Assembly: GCA_029974875.1 (NCBI GenBank)
Contig: JARKQP010000065.1
Span: 1 to 30,446 of the forward strand
DNA length: 30,446 nucleotides
DNA from: Mobilitalea sp.
GTDB lineage: Bacteria > Bacillota_A > Clostridia > Lachnospirales > Lachnospiraceae
Direction: 5' to 3'
Under the pieces are notes generated by a model. The model was not told the origin of the DNA. It did no database searches and saw only the letters and a program-made list of their open reading frames with translations. This document shows, in pieces, positions 1 to 8,800 of this stretch (within the stretch, counting starts at the first letter, position 1; the number at the start of each line of letters is the position of its first letter). The position numbers and the translations under genes are program-made.

Positions 1-550
1 GGTTGTCGCCCGTACTCTGACAGGCCGCTACCGTCATCGGGGGCAGGTATATAATGCGGATATCCTTGGGTTGTTCCAGTATTTCACTGGCCCGGTTCAG
101 TTCTTCCATGCTCGCTTCCTCCTTTTTAGAAAGTGTTTTAATGGAAAGAGCCTGTACCAGCTCCACTACATGTTCCTGTTCAAAAACCTTAAGGGAAAGC
201 GGCGCGGGCAGCAGCCTTTCAAGCTCACTCACAAAATTGCGTAAAATCCCTTCAATGGTTTCCAGCGCCTGTTTTTCAGCTTGTAGACCGGAAATGCCCT
301 CTTCAAATATTTGGATAGCAAGGCGGGCATCCCGGGTTTCCAAAATCCCGCCTATCTGTTTCAGTGGAATCCGCAGCTTGCGCAGCACCAGTATCTGCCT
401 CAGGCGGGAAAGGGCATCTTCATCATAGGCACGGTAAGCGTAACCCGGAAGTTTACTGCTCTGCAAAAGTCCCAATTGCTCATAGTAGCGGAGCGTTCGG
501 GTGGACACGTTGTATGCCTTGGATACTTTCGATATGGGATGTAGTGTCAT
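1..550 (-). CDS. MerR-family transcriptional regulator (3' end outside window)
   Basis: Reading leftward from ATG at 550, the frame stays open to the window edge (183 codons). The N-terminus is a MerR winged helix: residues 5-26 contain ISKVSKAYNVSTRTLRYYE, followed by LGLLQ and a long basic recognition region. A coiled-coil helix with many Leu, Glu and Lys follows (about residues 75-120). The last visible part, IRIIYLPPMTVAA, is the opening strand of a GyrI/BmrR-like ligand-binding domain, so this is probably a small-molecule sensor rather than a metal sensor. A good Shine-Dalgarno (GGAAGGAG) lies 7-8 bases before the ATG. The gene diverges from the arsenic operon. The ligand is unknown. This reading frame is open to the edge, which is why its C-terminus cannot be seen. 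Confidence 0.9.
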   Translation of the reverse strand, partial: MTLHPISKVSKAYNVSTRTLRYYEQLGLLQSSKLPGYAYRAYDEDALSRLRQILVLRKLRIPLKQIGGILETRDARLAIQIFEEGISGLQAEKQALETIEGILRNFVSELERLLPAPLSLKVFEQEHVVELVQALSIKTLSKKEEASMEELNRASEILEQPKDIRIIYLPPMTVAACQSTGDN

Positions 551-573
551 AGTTCTATCTCCTTCCTATCCTC

Positions 574-604
574 ATCATACAGTACGACACGACGTCAAAG
601 TCAA
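574..604 (-). promoter_or_regulatory. MerR-type promoter with 19-bp spacer
   Basis: On the minus strand a -35 box TTGACT (604-599) and a -10 box TATGAT (579-574) are separated by exactly 19 bp, instead of the usual 17. MerR-family regulators act at such long spacers by untwisting the DNA. The spacer holds GACGTC and related half-sites. The position directly upstream of the merR gene suggests autoregulation. The boxes are seen; the regulation is inferred. Confidence 0.6.
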
Positions 605-708
605 GATGTTTTGCTTTTATGGCTGAATTTTTTTGCAGTATTGCGCTATCTGTTACCATACATTTCCATCAGCTTCGCATAAACATTTCCATCGGATTTG
701 TAAAAGCA

Positions 709-762
709 TTGACATTTATCTATCTGCCGGCATATAATGTCATATAGATACTTATCTATGTG
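709..762 (+). promoter_or_regulatory. arsR promoter with ArsR operator
   Basis: A sigma-A promoter has TTGACA at 709-714 and TATAAT at 733-738 with an 18-bp spacer. Just downstream, ATAGATA (744-750) and TATCTAT (753-759) form a perfect 7-2-7 inverted repeat. It extends outward with one mismatch to 741 and 762. Its place over the transcription start fits the operator of an autorepressing ArsR/SmtB protein, which would release it when arsenite binds. Confidence 0.78.
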
Positions 763-773
763 AGGTGATTAAA

Positions 774-1097
774 ATGGAGAATATTTATACCCGTAATGTA
801 GGATTTTTCAAAGCATTGGCAGATGTAAACCGCCTGATGATTGTGGATATGCTTTCATGCGGAGAATTATGTGCCTGCAAAATCTTGGAGAAGTTTAACA
901 TCACGCAACCGACCCTATCCCACCACATGAAAATACTTTGTGAATGCGGATTGGTGGTTGGACGTAAAGAGGGAAAATGGACTCATTATTCCTTGAATGA
1001 AAGGGTTGCCGAGGATTTCAAGGCATTTTTGAATACCATAACCAGCAAAAAAGAGGATTGTATTTGTAATTGTAAGGGGGTATGTAATTGTGAGTGA
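774..1097 (+). CDS. arsR: ArsR/SmtB-family arsenic-responsive repressor
   Basis: A 107-residue winged-helix repressor. Residues 31-36 are ELCACK, the cysteine pair in the metal-sensing helix of classical ArsR proteins; C33 and C35 are the likely arsenite ligands. The recognition helix covers about 43-55 (ITQPTLSHHMKIL), and a second pair (C56, C58) follows. The tail after residue 95 adds five more cysteines, which is unusual and may be an extra metalloid site. ATG at 774 is chosen over the GTG at 765 because the GAGGTG ribosome-binding site at 762-767 overlaps the GTG and sits 6 bases before the ATG. The gene is first in the operon and overlaps the pump gene by 8 bases, so the two are probably translationally coupled. 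Confidence 0.93.
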   Translation: MENIYTRNVGFFKALADVNRLMIVDMLSCGELCACKILEKFNITQPTLSHHMKILCECGLVVGRKEGKWTHYSLNERVAEDFKAFLNTITSKKEDCICNCKGVCNCE

Positions 1098-2142
1098 GCA
1101 GAAGCAAAAATCACAAGGAATGGGTTTTTTTGAAAAATACCTGACTATCTGGGTCCTTCTATGTATGGCAGCCGGTATTCTAATAGGCAGATATTTGCCG
1201 GGTGTTCCTGCTTTTTTAGGGAAATTTGAATATGCGCAAATTTCTATTCCTATTGCCATACTGATATGGATTATGATTTACCCCATGATGATGAAAGTAG
1301 ATTTCCAATCCATAAAAAATGTTAGAAATAATCCGCAGGGGCTAATCATATCAAGCGGAACGAGTTGGCTTATAAAACCGTTCTTGATGTTTGGGCTTGC
1401 TTCATTTTTCTTTTATATTGCTTTCAAAAACGTTATCCCTGCCGGCCTTGCGCAAAGCTATGTTGCCGGTGCTGTTCTTTTAGGCGCCGCCCCATGTACG
1501 GCTATGGTGTTTGTTTGGAGCAACCTGGCAAAGGGTGACCCCGCCCACACCTTAGTGCAGGTTGCCGTTAACGACCTGATTATCCTTGTGGCTTTTGTTC
1601 CTATCGTTTCCTTTTTGCTTGGTGTAAACAATATGTTTGTGCCGTGGGACACTCTGGCACTTTCCATTGTCCTGTTTGTAGTCATTCCCCTTGTGGCTGG
1701 TACGCTGACAAGAATTATCATGATAAAAAGGCGCGGTTTGGAATACTTCAACGAAAAATTTGTATCTAAATTTGACGGCATTACCACAATAGGCTTGCTT
1801 TTAACGCTCATTATCATATTTACATTTCAAGGTGACGCCATTTTGGGCAGTCCGCTTCATGTTTTGCTTATTGCCGTACCGTTAATTTTGCAGCATGTGA
1901 TTACCGCTGCCTTTGCATAGATCATGTGCAGAGTATTCAAGCAGCCGCATAATATCGCCGCCCCTGCCGCCTTGATAGGTGCGTCTGATTTCTTCGAGCT
2001 GTCTGTAGCTGTTGCGATTGCGCTATATGGACCGACTTCGCCCGTTGTGCTTGTCTGCACGGTTGGAGTACTGACCGAGGTTCCCGTCATGCTCCTGCTT
2101 GTAACTATTGTTAATCGTACAAGGGGTTGGTTTGCAAGATAG
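1090..2142 (+). pseudogene. acr3: ACR3-type arsenite efflux permease interrupted by an in-frame TAG
   Basis: The GTG start at 1090 follows a purine-rich site (AAGGGGG at 1074-1080). The first 276 residues are a hydrophobic multi-helix carrier of the ACR3/bile-acid symporter class. The signature GAAPCTAMVFVWSNLAKGDP carries the conserved cysteine (C136). Codon 277 (1918-1920) is TAG. The same frame then continues with 73 more residues that fit the ACR3 C-terminus, including [18 protein letters not shown] and [10 protein letters not shown] with its conserved glutamate. The joined length of 350 residues matches the family. The truncated product would lack the last two helices and probably not pump. 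A Tyr codon (TAT or TAC) at this place would explain the TAG by one substitution. Alternatives are suppression by readthrough or a base-call error. ATP is not needed: ACR3 proteins run on the membrane potential. Confidence 0.85.
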
Positions 2143-2223
2143 ATTTTCTTAATTTTGCCGTAATTGGTTGGAGCTCAGAAGAACTAAAATGCGAAAACTT
2201 CGTGTCTCATAAGGAGGGGAATT

Positions 2224-2631
2224 ATGGAAACCATGACGAGAGTTGCTTTTATATGTGTTCATAACTCCTGCCGCAGTCAAATTGCAGAAGCTCTTGGAAA
2301 GCACTTTGCGGGTGATGTATTCGAGAGCTACAGTGCAGGAACAGAGGTAAAGGACAAAATCAATCCCGACGCTGTAAGGTTAATGAAAGAGCTATACGGC
2401 ATCGATATGGAGCTGACACAACGGTCAAAATTATTGGCAGAGCTCCCGCCTGTTGATATTGTAATAACAATGGGCTGTAACGTAGAATGTCCTTATCTTC
2501 CGTGTAAGCATAGGGAGGATTGGGGGCTGGATGATCCAACAGGGAAATGTGATAATGAGTACATACAGGTCATAGAAGCAATCTCGCAGAAGATAAGGGA
2601 ATTACGGCAGGCCATACTGTCAAAGCAATAA
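2224..2631 (+). CDS. arsC: Arsenate reductase, low-molecular-weight phosphatase type
   Basis: A 135-residue cytosolic enzyme that reduces arsenate to arsenite for export. The P-loop CVHNSCR (residues 11-17) is the CX5R motif of the low-molecular-weight tyrosine-phosphatase fold. The following SQIAEAL helix is typical of the thioredoxin-linked ArsC class. The redox relay cysteines are in MGCNVECPYLPC (C81, C85, C90 by my count), and the DP acid motif is in WGLDDPTGK. A strong Shine-Dalgarno (AAGGAGGGG at 2211-2219) supports ATG 2224. The gene lies 81 bases after the pump gene on the same strand and probably shares its promoter. It looks intact, whereas the pump is broken; reduction without export would make arsenate more toxic to the cell. 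Confidence 0.93.
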   Translation: METMTRVAFICVHNSCRSQIAEALGKHFAGDVFESYSAGTEVKDKINPDAVRLMKELYGIDMELTQRSKLLAELPPVDIVITMGCNVECPYLPCKHREDWGLDDPTGKCDNEYIQVIEAISQKIRELRQAILSKQ

Positions 2632-2767
2632 GACATGGCAATATAATCACGTCATCTAAATGCCACTCTCCTGCATTATAGAAGTAATCTGAAACCTAAA
2701 CCGTGCTATAAAATCCTGTTTATCTGTATGATGTATTTTGAATCAGGAATAACATACTTTCCCACGT

Positions 2768-2810
2768 AAAAAAGACATAACTTCCCTTTTGTGAAGGTTA
2801 TGTCTTTTTT
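2768..2810. terminator. Bidirectional Rho-independent terminator
   Basis: The left arm (2768-2784) is A6 then GACATAACTTC. The right arm (2793-2810) is its complement with one bulged G, ending in T6. The symmetrical A and T runs let it stop both the plus-strand ars operon and the minus-strand surface-protein gene that ends at 2841. The stem core GACATAACTTCCCTTTTG recurs at 19040-19055. Confidence 0.8.
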
Positions 2811-2840
2811 GGTTTTGATACGCTGAGCTTATATATAAGC

Positions 2841-5800
2841 TTACCGGGTGCTTCTCACACCTTTTTCGTCCACCTCATAGCCATCAACTTTGGTGCTGAC
2901 CGCCAGTTTACCATCGGTATAGAAATAATACCATTTGCCATCAATCTCCAGCCACTTGCCGGATACCATGGTACCGTCAGAGGCGAAGTAATACCTGGTA
3001 TTTTCTATAGTGGACCAGCCGGTGGAGGCTTTACCATTTAAATCAATATACTGCCACTGGCCGCTGTCATTTTGTACCCAGCCGCGTGCTGTGCCCTCCC
3101 CGATGACAAGTTCCACAAACCGGTGCAGGACCGTTGATGCTTCCGCGCGGGTTGCGTTGCCCTGTGGATCGAACAGGTTATTAGTTTTACCGTTAATAAT
3201 GCCAGTTTGCTGGACTGCTTTTACAGCGTCCTTCGCCCATGTGCTGATTTTTGTGTTATCGGAAAAGGTGACGGCCTGCCTGGACACTGGCAGTTTATAT
3301 CCGGTAGTCTTTGCGTAGTTGACCATCATCACAGCCATCTGCTCACGGGTGATTGAGTCCTTTGGTCCAAATTTCTTGTTGCCATAATCGGATACGATTT
3401 TGTTTTTAATAGCCCACTCAATATATTGCATAGCGGGATCGCTGCTCTTAACATCCGTGAAGCTGGAGGTCTTGTAGCTGCTCATGTCTGCACCTGACAA
3501 TTTACCCAGTGCCATCAGGAATTCCGCACGGGTGATAGCGATATCGGGAGCAAAGGTGGTTATGCCAGTGCCACTGATAAGATCACGGCTGGCAGCAAAA
3601 TCAATGTTGTCCTTCGCCCAGTGATCCGCTGTGTCGCCAAACGCCGGAGCAGGAGCTTTGTAGCCTACCCCATAGGTTGACAGGCTTTTCCTGCCAAAAA
3701 TCAGTCTGCCATTATTGTAGCTGGAATTGGCCAGAAGCTGTGGCTTTCCATCCTTACCCACATATACGGCGTAGAGATTGCCGGTTTTTTCTTTGGCTGC
3801 AGCTTTGTAGGCGATGCCCAGCGTGACCGTACCCTTGCCGAAGGTGGTAATATACCCTGTTTTGTCGTGCTTCTGATAGCTTACGGTAATATCAAACACG
3901 GGACGGGAGCCAATCAGTGCCTTTGCCGCCTTGGACAGCCCGGTCTGCAGCTTTGCCGAAATCCCAACTGTTCCGGATGACTGTCTGTCAATTTCGGCAA
4001 TCGCCCCTATGTCAAGGGTGACATCAAGTACAGCTGAGCCGATTTTGATAAACTTCACTCCGGCCTCTTTCAGGCGGTCAATAGCCCCTGCATCAACCGT
4101 AGCGTTCAGGCTGGTATAGCCACCGCTGTTTGTGATGCCAAACTCCACAACAATGCCGTCTATTTCCTTGCCGGACTTCTTCGCTGCATCCTGTGCCGCC
4201 TTGATAGCATCCTTCACCATCTGCTCGGTGATATTTGCCGAGAAAACGCCTTCCTTCACCGTAGCGGAAACGCTAACTTTTGCGGTTGTGGGCATATCCG
4301 GCTTTTTATCCGTGGTGATACCTGGTGCAAAAGGCGCATAGCCGCCGGAATCCGAACCGCCAGGAGAACCCGGACCGCCGCCAGGAGATGTGCTGCCGTT
4401 ATAATTCCAATTGGCTGTAACCACCACATCTTTGTCAGGCATGGTAAAGCTAGTCGTCGTGCTGCTTGCATTTACAAAGGCTACACCGTCAGAGGACGTC
4501 CAGCCCGCAAAGCTATAACTGCTTCGGCTGCCTGCATGGATAGTGACAGCCGCACCTTGTTTATAGCTGCCAGCACCTGTGATTCCCGCATAACTGCCGT
4601 TTACCGTTACAGAGTGGGAAGGCACGGGGACTGCGGACAAAGCCTTAACCCTGACTGTGAACTGCTTGGTCAGGCTGGCTGTGCCCTTGCTGATGGTTGC
4701 GATGAGCACAACATCTACATCTGCCTCCCCCTCTGCCGGACGGGTTACCGTGCCGTTGCTTGCAATAGTAGCCGGATCGCTGATGGCCCAGCTGATAGCC
4801 GTACCGTTTGCACCGGTGGTGGGCAGGATCAGGTTAGAATTGATGCTCTCCGCCTCGATATTATTGCCCCGAATCGTATTGAAATCAAGAGCTGCCATCG
4901 CCGAATTCACAGAATTGATGTCGGTATCCTCCGCCATTATGACTACCACCACAAAAGCTTTTTTTACCGCTGCTGAGCCTTTCTGGATGGTGGCGGTGAG
5001 CTGAACCGCCTGATCGCCCTCTGTCCAGGCCGGGCGGATCACCGTGCCATCTGTTGCAACGTACTGGGGTTTGCTGCTGGCCCAGCTGACAGTGGTTCCC
5101 TCATCCCAGGTGGTGAAGAGGTTCATATTCGAGACAATTCCGCTGGAGCTGTTGCTGCCGGATCCTTGGAAATGTCCAAAATATAGCCTTCTGGCAGCCA
5201 CATCCACATCATGGGCAGCCTCATCCGCGGAAACGGTAAAGCTTTCCGACTGGAGAACGAGGCCGTTTTCGCCCACCGCCACAAAGCAGTTATTACCGGC
5301 GGTAACTCCCTTGAGCCGGATATAGTTGCTGGAATCATAGTGGTTCAGAGTAAGGCCGGAGGGCTGCAAAAGCCAGGTTGTGCCGCCATCGGCAGAAGCC
5401 TTGATCATCCCCAATTCGCCCACCGTCACCAGATTGCCTCCGCCGTAGGCGACGCTGTGGAAAGAGCCGTCCGGCTTCGTCCCAATATAGTTCCAGCTTG
5501 CTCCCTTGGTTAAGGTAAATCCTATCTCACCATAGCCGCCTGCCACTACAAAACGGTCATCGGCGTAGATGATATCATTGGGGTAGTTGCCGCTGCCGGG
5601 CAGATCCACAACCCGGGTCACAACAAACTCACCGGTATCTGTATCCTTCTGGAATTTGTAAGCCTGGCCGAGGCTCATCATAGCCAGGAATACACCGTCT
5701 CCGTAAGCCACCGCGACAAATGGGCGGCCAATGAAGCCGGTAGTCACACTGTTCCAGCTCGTACCGTCCGTTGAATACAGCGCCACCGGGCTGGAGTCGT

Positions 5801-8800
5801 ATTTAATGTCTCCGCCGACGGCCACATACCAGCCATCACCATAGGCAATACCCTTTAGTTCTTTATCCGTTCCAGAGCTTTGCTTTGTCCAAACCACACC
5901 GTCTAATGAGGTGAGGATGGTTCCATTCTTGCCCACGGCAACGAATAGATGATTCAGATAATCCACCTTGTTCAGGGCATCGGTGGTCTTGGAGTCCTGC
6001 GCGGTCCAGTCGGTTCCGTTGGGGGAGGTTTGAATGGTTCCATTATCGCCCACCGCCACATAGAGCCAGCTGCCGTTATAGGCAACGTCATTGAGATTTT
6101 TGGTAATGCCAAGGGTACGGCGATTCCAGACTGTGCCTGCATCATCCGAGGTATAGATATCGCCGTAGCCACCCATGGTCACCAATCGGCCCGCGCCGTG
6201 TGTGAGCGTACGGAAGGGGGATGTGCCGCTTTGCAGCGTATTACTGCTCCAATTTACTCCATCGGTCGAAACTGCGGTGTAGCCCTTGCTTTCGAGGGTG
6301 CCCGCCGCAATAAAGCGGGTACCGTCCCACTCCACCGCATAAAGGGATGGGTAAGAAGCAAGTTGTTTGGACTCAGCCCAGGTCACGCAATCGGTGGAGG
6401 TAATAATGCGGCAGCCTCCGTTATTGGTGCTGCCCACAGCCACAGACTTGCCATTGCCATAGGTGATATCCCACAGGGTAAACATATTGTCGGAATAGGC
6501 GACGGTCCAATTGATACCGTCCGGGGAGGTCATGATGCCACCCTTATGCTGATCCGTAGCTGACCCCATTCCGGAGGCTACAAACAGTCCCTTATCCGCC
6601 GCATAGGTGATAGACAGCAGCGTGGTTTTTTTGCCGTTGGGATAAGTTACAGCGTGTGCCGTCCAGTTTTCTCCATCGGTGGAGGTCAGCACTTTCCCTG
6701 CTTCGCCCACAGCGACAAACTTGCCGCCCCCATAGGCCACATCGTGGAAGGCATGGCTTGGCGATGCCGCCGTTTCGTGCCAGCCCGTGCCATTATCAAA
6801 GGTGAAGATACGCCCGGCGATGTAATCCACATGTCCCACAGCCACATATTTGCCGTTGGCACTGCTGTAGGCGATGCCGCCCAACCGGTCAAGCCCCTCG
6901 CCGATGATGGTCTTATGCCAGCTCTCACCATTAGACGAGGTCAGCAGGGTACCCTTCTCGCCAACCGCTATATATTCCCCATCCAGATAACGGACGCGGT
7001 TGATGATATTGGAGGTCGGCAGGGGCGACCGGTTATGCCACACAGCAATACCGGTAGGTCCCCCAGGGACCAATGCAGCCGGATCCTTTACCCAAACCGT
7101 ACCCGGCTTGCCGCTGGCGCTGTATTTAAAGTAACCCGGCTTAGATGGATCGGACACACCGGCTGCCTTTGCCAGCTGCGTGCCGTTGATGGTCACGTAG
7201 GCGACGGCGGGGACGGGATTTGCTCCGTAGCCCTTGATTTCGCCATCTACGGTAATGCTGCCGCTGCCGAGGGTATTGCCAATAACCGCTCCGTTATTGG
7301 CGGAGATTAGGTTTCCCTTGACGGTGATTTTAGCATCGGCATCTTCCGCATAGGCTCCGATATGGCTGCCGCTTACATCCTTCTCCACTGTGATGATGCC
7401 GCCGCCATAAGCGTGTACGCCATAGCCGACGGTGGCAGTCGCGTTGCCCTTGACCGTCACCCTGGCCTGGCCTAAGCTGTACACAGCACCCTTGATTGAC
7501 CCACTGTTTGAGACATTTCCCTCTACAGTAACCTCCGTGCCGAGGTTATCCGCCTTTACGCCATGAGCCGCACCGAAGGCGTTCTGCCGCACCGTCACTT
7601 TTGAGCTGCCTATAGCATATACTCCCATGCCGGTGGAGGTCATGGTGGTGTTGGTATCGTTTGCGCTTGCGTTGGTGACGGTAACGGTGCTGCCGCTTGC
7701 CCATACGCCATAGTTCTTGCCGGTGACATTGAACAAGCCGTTTCCAACAAGTGTTACGGTTCCATCGGTAACCTTAAGGCCCTCGCTGGTGGTGGTGTTG
7801 ATGTTGATGTCAAAACCACCCAGATCAAAGGTAATATTTTTGTTTGCGATTTCAATCCCTTGAACACTGTTGATGCTTTTCAGCAGCCTGATGGTTGCAG
7901 CCGATCCGTTGGTGACCTCATCCAAAGCTGCATTAAGGGTTTCATACTCCGTGCTTCCGATGGCACAGACCTTTTCCCCCACGACATCCTCCGGGGTAGT
8001 GACTTGCAGCATCTGAACATCGGTGCATTCGGCCAGTGGATTGGCAAAGTAGGTATGGCCCACCACGAGGTACAGGTCGTAAAGTGTATTTCCGGCAGCG
8101 CCGGTTACCGTAAAATGCCCCTCCCCCTCCAAGGGGTCAAATTCCGGGCTTCCTTCGCCAACGGCAGCATTGCCGTCGCCGTCGGTGCCTGCGGCGATCT
8201 GCTCAATACTGGGCGGAGCCGCTCCATTTTGCAGCAGAACCCAGTACACCTTGCCCTTTCTGCCACTTTCGATATTTTGCAGATATATGGCCACCCTCAC
8301 CTGCTTACTGCCAGGGTCGTCTTTGTACCAGTGCAAACCATCGCCTATAATCAGATTGGCCGCAATGGGGGATGTAGCATCCATCTTGGCAGGCTCTGAC
8401 AGATTTCCCGCATCGTCCTTCAGCACTACATACACATCGTAAGGAGTACTGTGCTTCGGCACGAATGTGCTTGTTTGAATGGAAGCGTATTTATAGCTCC
8501 CACTGTTCTGCGTTTTGAGCGCCGGTTGGTTATCGCCGTCCGTTCCGGCAACCACCTGCGACTTGTTGGGTGCAGCTGCGTCATCAGGCAGCACGACAAT
8601 GTAGTGATATGCCTCCTCCTGCGCACTGATGACAATCCCCAGCATACGGGAACCCGCCTGCTGCAAATTGTACAGCGGATACCCTGCCGTAAATTCTGGC
8701 GGAGTGGTGTCTACCGGAGGATCGGCATCCAGAGCCGAAGAATTGGCATCTAGAGCCGAAGAATTGGCATCCAAAGCCGGGGCATCCGCATCTAGAACCG

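Noticed and set aside
1918..1920. Pyrrolysine or selenocysteine insertion as the explanation of the pump's TAG
   Set aside because: There is no Pyl or Sec machinery in the window, and ACR3 has no known use of either; a simple Tyr-to-stop change is enough. It stays a test, not a claim.
5230..7045. Sialidase or other catalytic glycosidase in the propeller region
   Set aside because: Asp-box-like DGxxW turns occur, but I see no arginine triad or Tyr/Glu catalytic pair; the repeats fit YCF48/BNR-type binding propellers.
3010..8753. Many plus-strand open frames (for example 5949-6563, 6654-7310, 7860-8399) inside the surface-protein region
   Set aside because: They mirror the minus-strand coding sequence, change with its repeats, have no ribosome-binding sites and show no protein family features.
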